Source of the DNA: Ottowia sp. | GTDB taxonomy: Bacteria; Pseudomonadota; Gammaproteobacteria; Burkholderiales; Burkholderiaceae_C | Assembly (NCBI RefSeq): GCF_016703145.1 | Contig: NZ_JADJCO010000005.1 | Coordinates: forward strand, 744,001 to 808,000 | Direction of reading: 5' to 3' | DNA length: 64,000 nt | Shown here: positions 35,193-44,728 of the stretch, piece after piece | Layout of the letters: the number at the start of each line of letters is the position of its first letter | Position numbering within the stretch: position 1 is the stretch's first letter | The notes under the pieces: model-generated | The model's input: the letters and a program-made list of their open reading frames with translations, nothing else | The model's database searches: none | Told to the model about the DNA's origin: nothing | Made by a program: the position numbers and the translations under genes

Positions 35193-36649
35193 ATGTCCGC
35201 CTCCCAAGTCCACTCCCTGCTCATCAACGGCGAGTGGGTGTCCACCGGCCACACCGCCCCCAACCTCAACCCCAGCGACCTGTCCGATGTCGTGGGCGAA
35301 TACGTCCAGGGCGATGCTGCCGACGTGGATGCCGCCGTGGCCGCCGCGAAGGCCGCTTTCCCTGCGTGGAGCACCTCCGGCATCCAGGCGCGCGCCGATG
35401 CGCTGGACAAGATCGGCACCGAAATCCTGGCTCGCAGGGAGGAACTCGGGGAGCTGCTGGCGCGTGAAGAAGGCAAGGTGCGCGCCGAGGCCATTGGCGA
35501 AGTCATGCGCGCCGGGCAGATCTTCAAGTTCTTCGCCGGCGAATGCCTGCGCCTGGCGGGCGAGACGGTTCCGTCGGTACGCCCCGGCATCGGCGTGGAG
35601 GTCACGCGCGAGCCCATCGGCGTGGTGGGCCTGATCACGCCCTGGAACTTCCCATCGCCATTCCAGCCTGGAAGATCGCCCCGGCGCTGGCCTTCGGCAA
35701 CTGCGTGGTCATCAAGCCGGCCGACCTGGTGCCGGGCAGCGCCTGGGCGCTGGCGGACATCATCCACCGCAGCGGGATCCCTGCCGGCGTGTTCAACCTG
35801 GTCATGGGCCGGGGGCGTGTGATCGGCGAAGCGCTGGTCAACCACCCCCGGCGTGGCGGCGATCAGCTTCACCGGCTCGGTGGGTGTGGGCCGGAGATTG
35901 CTGCGGCCTGCGTGGCATCGGGCAAGAAGGTGCAGTTGGAGATGGGCGGCAAGAACCCGCAGGTGGTGCTGGACGATGCCGATTTGAAGCAGGCCGTGGA
36001 ACTGAGCGCGCAAAGCTGCTTCTATTCCACGGGCCAGCGCTGCACGGCGTCGAGCCGCATCATCGTCACCGACAAGATCTATCCCGCATTCGTCGAAGCG
36101 CTGAAGGTTCGCATCGAGGCCATCAAGGTCGGGGCGGCGCTGGCCGCTGGCACGGACATGGGGCCGGTGGTCAGCCAGGGGCAACTGGAGCAAGACCTCT
36201 CTTATGTGGAGATCGGCAAGGCCGAGGGTGGCAACCTGGTCAGCGGCGGCAGCCGCATCGCCTGCCACACGGGCAGCGGCCATGAGGGTTACTTCATGGC
36301 GCCGGCGCTGTTTGCCGATACCGTGCCGGCCATGCGCATCAACCGCGAGGAGATCTTCGGGCCGGTGGCCAGCGTGATCCGCGTGAAGGACTACGAGGAG
36401 GCGCTGCACGTGGCCAATGACACGGAGTTCGGCCTCTCCGCGGGCATTGCCACGACGAGCCTGAAGTACGCCACGCACTTCAAGCGCCATGCGCAGGCGG
36501 GCATGGTGATGGTGAACCTGCCGACGGCGGGGGTGGACTACCACGTGCCTTTTGGGGGGCGCAAGGGCTCCAGCTACGGGCCGCGCGAGCAGGGACGCTA
36601 TGCCCAGGAGTTCTTCACCACCGTCAAGACAGCCTACACGCTGGCCTGA
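35193..36649 (+). pseudogene. 2,5-dioxovalerate (alpha-ketoglutarate semialdehyde) dehydrogenase-like ALDH, three frameshifts
   Basis: The pieces add up to a full ~485-aa aldehyde dehydrogenase of the ketoglutaric semialdehyde type: N-terminus MSASQVHSLLINGEWV, TPWNFP cofactor loop, LEMGGKNPQ with the general base, catalytic Cys in STGQRCTASSR and the C-terminal FGGRKGSSYGPREQG. Reading shifts are: a missing C near 35651-35653 (TTCCCATC, expected TTCCCCATC), an extra C in a C5 run at 35845-35849, and a missing base near 35895. Between the last two the original frame encodes GVAAISFTGSVGVG. As read, only a 209-aa truncated product is made. Such an enzyme would finish a Weimberg-type pathway by giving 2-oxoglutarate. 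Two of three changes are in homopolymers, so sequencing error is possible. Confidence 0.85.
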
Positions 36650-36670
36650 TCGCGCACCGGCCGCCGACCG

Positions 36671-37570
36671 TCACGGGCAGCCAGCGCCCGGCACGGCCAC
36701 GTCGGTCGCCCAAAGGACGGCTTCGCGCGCCGGCGTGCGCTTGTGTTCCATGGAATCGGGCGCCACGCAGACGTAGAGCGTCCGGCGCCCGGGACCGCCC
36801 AGCGTGCAGGCGAAGGCACCCATCGGCCCGGTCGGCAGCTCCTGCAGGATGCGCCCGCCTTCGGCCACGCGGACGACGCGGCGGCCGAGGGCGTCCGCGA
36901 ACCACACCGCGCCTTCGGCGTCCAGCACCGCGCCGTCGGGCGCCACCACCAGCGCGGCCGTGGCGCCGCGCACGTCCGCGGCCTGGGGCACGGGGCCGAA
37001 CACGGCCCAGTCGCGCCGCGGCCCGAGCCCGCCGCCAGGCTGGATGTCGAAGGCGGAGATGCGGTTGCCGAAGGTCTCGCACACGATCAAGGTCCGGCCA
37101 TCGGGGGTGACCATGGACCCGTTGGGAAAGTACAGGCCCTCGGCGGCCACGCTGGCCTGGCCGTCGGGCTGCACCAGGGCCAGCCGCGCCAGGGTCATGG
37201 GCGCGTCGCTCCGCATGTCGAGGCCGAAGTTGCCGACGTAGGCGCGTCCCTGCGCATCGACGACCATGTCGTTGACGTGGCCGCCGGCGATGTGCGAGAG
37301 ATCGGCGTGCACCACCAGCCGGCCATCGGGCTCCAGCCGCATGACGCGGCGGTCGCGCATCGAGCAGATCAGCAGCCGGCCATCCGGCAGCCAGCCCAGG
37401 CCGGACGGCTGCTGCGGCACCGTGGCGATCACCTGCGTCCTGCCGTCGTCACCGACGGTGAACACCTGGTGCGTGTAAAAGTCCGACAGCCACAGACGGC
37501 CGTCGTGCCAGCGGGGGCCTTCGAGAAAGCTGAAACCGGCGGCCACGGGGCGGAACGGGGAAGGGGTCAC
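36671..37570 (-). CDS. SMP-30/gluconolactonase family protein
   Basis: 299-aa six-bladed beta-propeller lactonase that would open sugar lactones to the acids used by the dehydratase. FLEGPRWHDGRLWLSDF holds the metal-binding Glu (in EGP), and HVNDMVVDAQGRAYVGNFG and YFPNGSMVTPDGRTLIVCET carry the Asn and Asp ligands. The start is GTG 37570 with AGGAG six bases upstream; two in-frame ATGs at 37603/37606 have no RBS. It reads toward the dehydrogenase pseudogene; stops are 21 bp apart. Confidence 0.88.
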   Translation of the reverse strand: MTPSPFRPVAAGFSFLEGPRWHDGRLWLSDFYTHQVFTVGDDGRTQVIATVPQQPSGLGWLPDGRLLICSMRDRRVMRLEPDGRLVVHADLSHIAGGHVNDMVVDAQGRAYVGNFGLDMRSDAPMTLARLALVQPDGQASVAAEGLYFPNGSMVTPDGRTLIVCETFGNRISAFDIQPGGGLGPRRDWAVFGPVPQAADVRGATAALVVAPDGAVLDAEGAVWFADALGRRVVRVAEGGRILQELPTGPMGAFACTLGGPGRRTLYVCVAPDSMEHKRTPAREAVLWATDVAVPGAGCP

Positions 37571-37669
37571 GGCGTCTCCTGTTCGGGTGCGATGGAGCCG
37601 CATCATGCGGCATGGCCCGGGGAGAGCGTCGTCCGGCGTGGCTCGCCGGGGCGGATCAGCCGTCTTTTC

Positions 37670-37725
37670 GCTATGTTTTATATAGCTATTGGCGAAATAA
37701 CCATGCCGGCCAGTGCCACTTTTTT
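37670..37725 (+). repeat. 55-bp repeat, intergenic copy
   Basis: GCTATGTTTTATATAGCTAT, a diverged GC-containing middle, GCCACTTTTTT. It lies in the 167-bp gap upstream of the lactonase, which contains nothing else recognisable. Confidence 0.5.
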
Positions 37726-37737
37726 ATATGAATTTTC

Positions 37738-38154
37738 TCAGCGGCCGGCGCCCGCCTCCGACAGGGCCTCGCGGGCCTGCGCGCCCGAGGGCGGCACGCG
37801 GTCGCAGTCGCCGCCGGTGAGGCGGCACTGGCCCTCGTCGCCGCGCCACGGGTGGGCATGGCCGGCGCAGCCGGTCTGGCAGATCACCTGCCGGGCGTCG
37901 CGCCACGGCCCGCCGGCCGGCGCCACCGCTGTCGGCCGGGGCGGCGCGGCGCCGGGCCAGCCCAGGCCCCACAGCATTTGCGTGGTCGCCAGCACCCAGC
38001 GCGCGCGGCAGTGCATCAGTTCGGCCTCCAGCGCGGCGCAGCGGCGGGCTTGCTCCTGAGCCTGCCGGCTCACGCGCTCCTGCAGGCCGGCCCAGTGGCG
38101 CAGCAGCGCGGCGTGCTCGACCACCACCTGGGGCGCCGCCACGCCCTGAGTCAC
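37738..38154 (-). CDS. Hypothetical protein, second gene of Fur-box operon
   Basis: 138-aa protein of unknown function. The first half is helical and rich in Gln/Arg/Glu (LLRHWAGLQERVSRQAQEQA), predicted to form a coiled coil or helical bundle; the second half has Cys-rich segments (CQTGC, GQCRLTGGDC) that could bind metal or form disulfides. No signal peptide is obvious. GTG 38154 overlaps the upstream TGA by 4 bp (GTGA), indicating coupling; ATG 38181 in frame is an alternative. The upstream promoter has a Fur box, so a role in iron limitation is inferred. Confidence 0.6.
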   Translation of the reverse strand: MTQGVAAPQVVVEHAALLRHWAGLQERVSRQAQEQARRCAALEAELMHCRARWVLATTQMLWGLGWPGAAPPRPTAVAPAGGPWRDARQVICQTGCAGHAHPWRGDEGQCRLTGGDCDRVPPSGAQAREALSEAGAGR

Positions 38155-38474
38155 TGCACGGTGGCAGGGCTGCGCAGCCATAGTGCCTTCTCGGGCAGGG
38201 CCAACTCGCCCGCCAGAGCGGACCGCGCGACCGGCTCCCAGCGCGCGATGAGGCGCGCCAGCATCTGGCGCATGGGTTCGCTCAACTGGGGGTGGTCGGC
38301 CAGCACGCCGAGGTTGCAGACGATCTTGGCGGCCATGGAGCCGACGTGCGGACAGCCCGGCGCGGCCTGCGCCACCCCGGTCATCAGCGCCAGCGTGCCC
38401 GCCAGCACGGCCTCGACGCAGGGCAAGGCGTATTCCTCGGTGGCGAAGTCGCTGCCAGGGGAAGAACGGGACAT
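38151..38474 (-). CDS. Hypothetical protein, first gene of Fur-box operon
   Basis: 107-aa protein not assigned to a family. It has an Ala/Leu-rich central stretch (VLAGTLALMTGVAQA), then CPHVGSMAAKIVCNLGVLADHP and a helical C-terminal part. Two cysteines lie about 13 residues apart. The start ATG 38474 is preceded by GAGGTG. It lies directly downstream of a promoter overlapped by a near-perfect Fur dyad. Confidence 0.6.
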   Translation of the reverse strand: MSRSSPGSDFATEEYALPCVEAVLAGTLALMTGVAQAAPGCPHVGSMAAKIVCNLGVLADHPQLSEPMRQMLARLIARWEPVARSALAGELALPEKALWLRSPATVQ

Positions 38475-38514
38475 GGACACCTCTTTTCCAGTGATCGGGA
38501 TGGTCGATGAGGCC

Positions 38515-38542
38515 AGTATATGAGAACAATTCTCATTTGCAA
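38515..38542 (-). promoter_or_regulatory. Fur-box promoter
   Basis: On the minus strand: TTGCAA (-35), 16 bp, TATACT (-10). The spacer is filled by the perfect dyad ATGAGAA-TTG-TTCTCAT (38520-38536), matching the Fur-box half-site pattern GAGAAT/ATTCTC. Binding of Fur-Fe(II) here would block RNA polymerase. Confidence 0.75.
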
Positions 38543-38573
38543 ACAACAACCCTGCTGTCTGCCGAGCGTCCCT

Positions 38574-39488
38574 TCACCGGGCGTCCCAATAGGGAAGTTC
38601 CGAGAACGATTCCCGCAGCAGATCGAGAAAGCAGTGGACCTTGGCCGTCATGTACCGATTGGGCAGGTACAGGGCGTACAGCGCACTGTTGACGGTCGGC
38701 TGGTAGCCCGTCAGCAGCGGCACCAGGTGGCCCGACCTGAGGTGATCGCCGACGAGGTAGGTCGGCAGCAGTGCGATGCCCATGCCCGCCAGGGCGTGGT
38801 CCGCGATGATCTGGCTGCTGTTGACGCGCAGGCGGCCGCTGATCGGCACGGTGTGCTCCACGTCCCCCTTGGTGAAACTCCACCGCCCCTGCTTGATGAC
38901 GCTGGGGTAGTGGTAGCACTCGTGCTCCTTCAGGTCGGCCGGCGCGGCGGGCGCACCATGCAGGGCCAGGTAGGCGGGGCTGGCGCACACGACCCAATGG
39001 ATGGGCGCGAGCCGCCGCGCGATGACGGTGTCGTCCAGGTGGTTGGTGATGCGGATGGCGATGTCGAAATCGCCGCCGCTCAGGCTCTCCAGATGGTCCG
39101 ATATCTTGAGCTGCACCTCCACGCGCGGGTAGCGCTCGGTGAAGCGCGAAATCACCGGCCCCAGGTGCTGGATGCTGAACAGCATGGGCGCCGTGAGGCG
39201 CAGCGTCCCGCGCGGCTCCACGTTCAGCTCCTGGATCGTGGACATCGATTCTTCGGCCAGCAGGAGGATGTGGCTGCTGCGCTCGTAGAACGCCTTGCCA
39301 ATCTCCGTCAGCCCCACGTTGCGGGTGCTGCGCTCGAGCAGTTGCACGCCCATCTGGCGCTCCAGCTTCGCGATCTGCCGGCTCACGGTGCCCGTCGAGA
39401 TGCCCAGCTCCGCCGCGGCGCCCGAGAAACTGGAGCACCGGGCGACGCGGACGAACACGGCGATCAGGGAGAGGTGGTCGGGTTCCAT
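38574..39488 (-). CDS. LysR-family transcriptional regulator
   Basis: 304-aa LysR regulator. The HTH (LSLIAVFVRVARCSSFSGAA then LGISTGTVSRQIAKLE) and RSTRNVGLTEIGKAFYERS are typical, close to the DsdC/CrgA-like group. It is divergent from the PLP lyase-ABC transporter operon with a 149-bp gap holding a promoter and inverted repeats, so it presumably regulates that operon. The start ATG 39488 fits the family; an upstream in-frame ATG would add about 44 non-conserved residues. Confidence 0.87.
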   Translation of the reverse strand: MEPDHLSLIAVFVRVARCSSFSGAAAELGISTGTVSRQIAKLERQMGVQLLERSTRNVGLTEIGKAFYERSSHILLLAEESMSTIQELNVEPRGTLRLTAPMLFSIQHLGPVISRFTERYPRVEVQLKISDHLESLSGGDFDIAIRITNHLDDTVIARRLAPIHWVVCASPAYLALHGAPAAPADLKEHECYHYPSVIKQGRWSFTKGDVEHTVPISGRLRVNSSQIIADHALAGMGIALLPTYLVGDHLRSGHLVPLLTGYQPTVNSALYALYLPNRYMTAKVHCFLDLLRESFSELPYWDAR

Positions 39489-39502
39489 GGTTTGATTGTT
39501 GC

Positions 39503-39562
39503 GTATAGGAAATGATGTTTTGATTTTTATACTATTGCCAACATAAATCGCGTCAATATACT
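39503..39562 (+). promoter_or_regulatory. Promoter and possible LysR site for the PLP lyase operon
   Basis: TTGCCA (39535-39540), 16 bp, TATACT (39557-39562) is a good sigma-70 promoter about 75 bp upstream of the lyase ATG. Upstream, GTATA (39503-39507) and TATAC (39528-39532) form an inverted repeat at the position where LysR regulators bind. Confidence 0.5.
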
Positions 39563-39637
39563 GGACCTCGCTGCGTGCCCGAAAGAGGCGGTTTCCGCCA
39601 AAAACCAGCGGCCATTTCACACAAGGATGAGGTTTCC

Positions 39638-40825
39638 ATGAGCGAAGATCCGACGGACTCCAAGGCGCAGTTCGAGACGCGCGTGACCCGGGTGGGCCGG
39701 GACGAGGCCCTGTCCCAGGGGTTGGTGAGCATTCCGCCCTACCGGGGCTCCACCGTGCTCTTCAACACGGTGGCCGACCTGCAGAAGGCCAGCGGTCACC
39801 GCGCCTATGGCCGCTGGGGCACGCCCACCAACCGCGCCCTGGAGGCCGCGCTGGCCGACCTGGAGGACGGCGCCAACGCCATGCTCACGCCCTCGGGGCT
39901 GTCGGCCATCACCATCGCCCTGCTGGCCAGCGTCAAGCCGGGCGACCACATCCTGGTCACCGACAGCGTCTATCCGCCGACCCGCTCGTTCTGCGAGACG
40001 GTGCTCAAGGCCTTGGGCGTCACGACCACGTACTACCCGCCGCTGATCGGCGCGGGCATCCAGGATTTGCTGCAGCCCAACACCTCGGTGGTGTTCACCG
40101 AGTCGCCCGGCTCGGGCACCTTCGAGGTGCAGGACATCCCGGCCATCTGCGCCGCGGCGCATGCGGCGGGCGCGCGCGTGCTGATGGACAACACCTGGGG
40201 CACGGCGCTGAACTTCCCGGCCCTGCGCCACGGCGTGGACCTGTCGATCCATTCGCTGACGAAGTACGTGGTGGGCCACTCCGACGCCCTGCTCGGCGTG
40301 ATCGTGGCCCGCGACCGGGACGTCTATCGCCAGGTGCGAGGCTTTCACGGCGCCATGGGCATCACGGTCAGCCCGGACGACGCCTTCCTGGGCCTGCGCG
40401 GCCTGCGCACCCTGTCCGTGCGCCTGCGCCAGCACCAGGAAGGCGCCCTGGCCGTGGCGCAGTGGCTGCGCGAGCACCCGCTGGTGCGCGAGGTGCTGTA
40501 CCCCGCCCTGCCCGGCGCGCCCGGCCACGACCTGTGGAAGCGCGACTTCAAGGGTGCCTCCGGCCTGTTCGGGCTGGTCCTGAAGCCGGCGTCGGATGCG
40601 GCCGTCGCGGCCATGCTCGACGGCATGCGCCATTTCGGGATGGGGTTCAGTTGGGGCGGTTTCGAAAGCCTGATCCTGCACGTCAAGCCCGCCAGCTACC
40701 GCATCAGCACGCCGGTTGCCGAGGGGGATGTCTGCCTGCGGGTGCACGTGGGGCTGGAGCACCCGCAGGATCTGATCGCCGATCTGGATGCCGGCCTGAG
40801 CCGGTTGGCAACCCATGCGGCCTGA
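39638..40825 (+). CDS. Cystathionine beta-lyase-like PLP enzyme (MetC family)
   Basis: 395-aa Cys/Met metabolism PLP enzyme. The PLP lysine is Lys209 in SIHSLTKYVVGHSD; YGRWGTPTNRALEAALADLE holds the subunit-crossing Tyr/Arg of the family, and YRISTPVAEGDVCLRVHVGLEHP is the substrate-carboxylate site. The lack of a methionine-biosynthesis context and the presence of an ABC transporter and CoA ligase suggest it cleaves C-S bonds of an imported amino acid for catabolism or sulfur supply, giving a keto acid, ammonia and a thiol. ATG 39638 is preceded by GGATGAGG. The specific substrate is unknown. Confidence 0.88.
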   Translation: MSEDPTDSKAQFETRVTRVGRDEALSQGLVSIPPYRGSTVLFNTVADLQKASGHRAYGRWGTPTNRALEAALADLEDGANAMLTPSGLSAITIALLASVKPGDHILVTDSVYPPTRSFCETVLKALGVTTTYYPPLIGAGIQDLLQPNTSVVFTESPGSGTFEVQDIPAICAAAHAAGARVLMDNTWGTALNFPALRHGVDLSIHSLTKYVVGHSDALLGVIVARDRDVYRQVRGFHGAMGITVSPDDAFLGLRGLRTLSVRLRQHQEGALAVAQWLREHPLVREVLYPALPGAPGHDLWKRDFKGASGLFGLVLKPASDAAVAAMLDGMRHFGMGFSWGGFESLILHVKPASYRISTPVAEGDVCLRVHVGLEHPQDLIADLDAGLSRLATHAA

Positions 40826-40871
40826 TCACCCGCGCCACGACCTTGAACCTTCAACCAAAGAGAGACGAAGC

Positions 40872-41699
40872 ATGAAACTGACACTCCACTCCCTCCTGGC
40901 CTGCGCGGGCTTCACGGCGCTCGGCGCCCTCGGCACGGCGGCGCACGCCGACCAGCTCGACACCATCAAGGCGGCGGGCGTCCTGAAATGCGGCGTGGGC
41001 TCGCAGTACAAGCCCTTCTCGTTCGTCGCGGACCCGAAGACCCGCAAGTTCGTGGGCTATGACGTGGACATCTGCGAGGCCGTCGCCACCCGGATCGGCG
41101 TGAAGCCGGAGCTGGTGTTCATCACCGGCGCCACCCGCGTCACCGACCTGCAGTCGAGCCGCACCGACCTGGCACTGGCCAACCTGACCCACACGCCCGA
41201 GCGCGCGCAGCTCGTTGATTTCAGCAACAACTACTTCGCCACCGACGTGAAGATCATGGTGCCGGCCTCCTCGTCCATCAAGAGCTTCGCCGACCTGACC
41301 GGCAAGCGCATGGCGGGCATCAGCGGTTCGCAGCACGAGGTGAAGGTGCCCAAGGTCATCACCAGCGTGGACCTCAAGGTCTTCCCCTCGCCGGCCAACG
41401 CCTACCTGGCGCTGGAGCAGGGCAAGGTCGAGTCGATGGCGGGCGACGAGACCACGCTCATCGGCTTGATCGGTGGCAAGCGCGACAAGTGGCGCATCCT
41501 GGACCAGCCGGTGGACACGCAGCAGATCGGCATCGGCGTGCGCAAGGGCGAGGCGCGCGTGCTGGCCGCCGTGAACGATGCTCTCACCGAGCTGGAGAAA
41601 TCCGGCAAGGCGGCGCGGATCTTCGACCAGTGGTTCGGCAAGGACTCCGAACTGAAGATGACGCGCAGCTTCGTCTTCGCGCCCTACAAGCAGCCCTGA
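40872..41699 (+). CDS. Polar amino-acid ABC transporter, substrate-binding protein
   Basis: 275-aa SBP family 3 protein. Signal peptide ends AHA (GTAAHADQLDTIK). GVLKCGVGSQYKPFSFVD-like start, FVGYDVDICEAVATRIG and DLALANLTHTPERAQLVDFS are typical of amino-acid receptors. The Arg in SSRTD and the Asp in MAGDET are in the positions that bind the amino-acid backbone. It is followed by two permeases and the ATPase in one operon. Confidence 0.93.
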   Translation: MKLTLHSLLACAGFTALGALGTAAHADQLDTIKAAGVLKCGVGSQYKPFSFVADPKTRKFVGYDVDICEAVATRIGVKPELVFITGATRVTDLQSSRTDLALANLTHTPERAQLVDFSNNYFATDVKIMVPASSSIKSFADLTGKRMAGISGSQHEVKVPKVITSVDLKVFPSPANAYLALEQGKVESMAGDETTLIGLIGGKRDKWRILDQPVDTQQIGIGVRKGEARVLAAVNDALTELEKSGKAARIFDQWFGKDSELKMTRSFVFAPYKQP

Positions 41700-41714
41700 G
41701 CCGGCGCCGAGCCC

Positions 41715-42413
41715 ATGGACGCCTTGGCCTCCATCGACTGGGGCGTGATGTTCCGCCCCGAATACCGGGTGATGCTGCTCCAGGGCATCCGGAACACGCT
41801 GGCCCTCACGGCCGGGGCCATCGTGGGCGGGCTGCTGCTGGGCATGGTGGTGGCCTTCGGCCGGCTGGCGTCCTCGCGCTGGATCCGGCTGCCGGCCACC
41901 GCCTACGTGGAACTGGTGCGCACCATTCCACTGTTGGTGCACGTGATGTTCTGGTACTTCGCCGTGCCTGAGATGCTGCCCGACGACGTCAAGCGCGTGC
42001 TCTACAGGCACGACGTGGGCTTCTACACCTCGCTGGTGGCGCTGATCCTGTACGCGGCGGCCTTCATCTCCGAGGACATCCGCAGCGGCATTCGCGGCAT
42101 CGCGCCCGGACAGGCCGAGGCAGCGCACTCGCTCGGTTTCGGCTTCTTCGACACCTTCCGCCTGGTCATCCTGCCGCAGGCGCTGCGCACCACGGTGCCG
42201 CCCCTGCTGGGGCAGGCCATGAACATCACCAAGAACACCACGGTGGCGCTGATGGTGGGCGTGGGCGAGCTGGCCTTCGTCACCCGCGCGGTCAACGACG
42301 CCTCGTTCCTGAGCGTGGGCGTCTATGCCTTCACCACGGTCTTCTTCCTGCTGATCGCCATCGTGCTGACCGCGCTGGGCCAGTGGTATCAGCGCCGTTA
42401 TCCAGCGAGGTAG
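41715..42413 (+). CDS. Amino-acid ABC transporter permease (HisM/GlnP-like)
   Basis: 232-aa inner-membrane permease. The five hydrophobic segments and the EAA-loop (EAAHSLGFGFFDTFRLVILPQALR) that contacts the ATPase are evident, as is ELVRTIPLLVHVMFWYF, typical of the polar amino-acid permeases. It starts 15 bp after the receptor stop. Confidence 0.93.
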   Translation: MDALASIDWGVMFRPEYRVMLLQGIRNTLALTAGAIVGGLLLGMVVAFGRLASSRWIRLPATAYVELVRTIPLLVHVMFWYFAVPEMLPDDVKRVLYRHDVGFYTSLVALILYAAAFISEDIRSGIRGIAPGQAEAAHSLGFGFFDTFRLVILPQALRTTVPPLLGQAMNITKNTTVALMVGVGELAFVTRAVNDASFLSVGVYAFTTVFFLLIAIVLTALGQWYQRRYPAR

Positions 42414-42419
42414 GAAGCC

Positions 42420-43142
42420 ATGTGGGAAATCCTGGAAACCTATTGGGTGCAGCTGCTCATCGGCTACTACCCCGATGGCCCGCTGGGCGGGCTGGCGATG
42501 ACGCTGATCCTGGCCTCCGTGGGCCTGGTGCTGGCACTGCCGGCGGGGCTGACGGTGTGCCTGGGCCTCATCAGCCCCTGGCGGCCGCTGGCGCGGGCGG
42601 TAGAGCTGTTCGTGTTCTACATGCGCAGCGTGCCGCTGATCGTGCACCTGCTGTGGATCTACTTCCTGCTGCCCCTGGTGATCAAGGGCGCGCCGCTGTG
42701 GCTGGTGGTGCTGGTGGTGATCACGCTGTTCAACGGCGCCTACATGTCGCAGACCATCCGCGCCGGCATCGAAGCCTTGCCCAAGGGGCAGTACGAGGCG
42801 GCGCGCTCGCTGGGCCTGTCGCACGGCCGGGCGCTGCGGCACGTGATCCTGCCGCAGGCGCTGCGCAACATGCTGCCGAGCATCGTCAGCCAGTTCGTGC
42901 TGCTGATCAAGGAAACGGCGCTGGGATCGGTCATCGGCCTGCACGAGATGACGCTGGAGTTCATGGGCCTGAACGACACGCTGGGCGACAAGGCCATCCC
43001 AATCTTCACGCTGCTGGGCATCGCCTACTTCGCGCTGTGCTACCCGCTCACCCTGCTGGGCCGCTACGTGGAGCGCCGCTTCGCCGCCCCGGCACGCAGC
43101 GCCCGTGCCACCACCGCCGAAGCCTCCGCGGGCCAGGCTTGA
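42420..43142 (+). CDS. Amino-acid ABC transporter permease, second subunit
   Basis: 240-aa partner permease with the EAA loop EAARSLGLSHGRALRHVILP and FYMRSVPLIVHLLWIYFLLP. The pair makes the heterodimeric transmembrane channel. ATG 42420 lies 6 bp after the first permease. The C-terminus carries a short Ala/Thr-rich cytoplasmic tail. Confidence 0.93.
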   Translation: MWEILETYWVQLLIGYYPDGPLGGLAMTLILASVGLVLALPAGLTVCLGLISPWRPLARAVELFVFYMRSVPLIVHLLWIYFLLPLVIKGAPLWLVVLVVITLFNGAYMSQTIRAGIEALPKGQYEAARSLGLSHGRALRHVILPQALRNMLPSIVSQFVLLIKETALGSVIGLHEMTLEFMGLNDTLGDKAIPIFTLLGIAYFALCYPLTLLGRYVERRFAAPARSARATTAEASAGQA

Positions 43143-43161
43143 CTTTTTGATGGAACCGACG

Positions 43162-43908
<747 letters not shown>

Positions 43909-43937
43909 ACCCGATCCTGAAGAAAGAAAGCCCCACG

Positions 43938-44714
43938 ATGACCACCTCCTACGCCTTCGATGGCCAAACCATGACGGAAGACCTGTTCCGCCTGCTGCGC
44001 CTGAAGACCAACCCCATCTGCATGAAGCTCTACGAGCGTGTCGAGGACATGCAGGCCGTGCCCAAGATCCGCCGCCCGAACGCGGTGCACACCACCGACC
44101 AGATCGTCGGCCAGGCCGCGCGGCTGGGCTTCACCGTGGGCATCACGGCGGAAGACCTGGTGGGCCCGCAGTGCGGCGTGGTGCTGGGCCTCATGCCGCA
44201 GAACGAAGAGTGGCTGGCCGGCAAGCCCTTCGCCGGCGTGTGGTTCGCCACCGAGGCCGACGCGGCCGCGCACCAGAAGGAAATGCACTGCGTGCCCCAC
44301 GGCCGCTACCGCGCCATGGCGGTGTCGCCCCTGGCCTCGGGGCGCCTGGCGGACCCGGACATCTGCCTCGTCTATGCCAACCCGGCGCAGATGATTTTGC
44401 TGATCAACGGCCTGCAGTGGGCGGGCTACAAGAAGCTGGAATGGGGCGCGGTGGGCGAATCGGCCTGCGCCGACTCGTGGGGCCGCGCGCTGGTGACGGG
44501 CGAGCCCAGCCTGGCGCTGCCCTGCTTTCCCGAGCGGCGCTACGGCGGCGTGCCCGACGACGAGCTGCTGATGGGCCTCAAGCCCGAGCAATTGGCCAAG
44601 GCCATCGACGGCCTCAAGCACCTGGCGGGCAACGGGCTGCGCTACCCCATTCCGCCCTACGGCGTGCAGAACGACGTGCGCGCCGGCATGTCCATCAGCT
44701 ACGGCAAGAAGTAA
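43938..44714 (+). CDS. DUF169 domain protein
   Basis: 258-aa protein of the DUF169 family. It begins with LFRLLRLKTNPICMKLYE, typical of DUF169, and contains several conserved cysteines (NPIC, GPQCGVVLG, ESACADSW, LPCFPERRYGG). The family's function is not established; members occur in archaea and bacteria, and the Cys set suggests metal or thiol binding. It sits between the transporter ATPase and the acyl-CoA synthetase with short gaps, so it belongs to the operon and may handle the thiol or organosulfur product of the lyase (inference). Confidence 0.85.
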   Translation: MTTSYAFDGQTMTEDLFRLLRLKTNPICMKLYERVEDMQAVPKIRRPNAVHTTDQIVGQAARLGFTVGITAEDLVGPQCGVVLGLMPQNEEWLAGKPFAGVWFATEADAAAHQKEMHCVPHGRYRAMAVSPLASGRLADPDICLVYANPAQMILLINGLQWAGYKKLEWGAVGESACADSWGRALVTGEPSLALPCFPERRYGGVPDDELLMGLKPEQLAKAIDGLKHLAGNGLRYPIPPYGVQNDVRAGMSISYGKK

Positions 44715-44728
44715 GTGAGCAGCACGCC

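Noticed and set aside
39638..40825. Housekeeping methionine-biosynthesis metC
   Set aside because: It is under a LysR regulator and in an operon with a transporter and CoA ligase, not with met genes; a catabolic role is more likely, though the enzyme family is the same.
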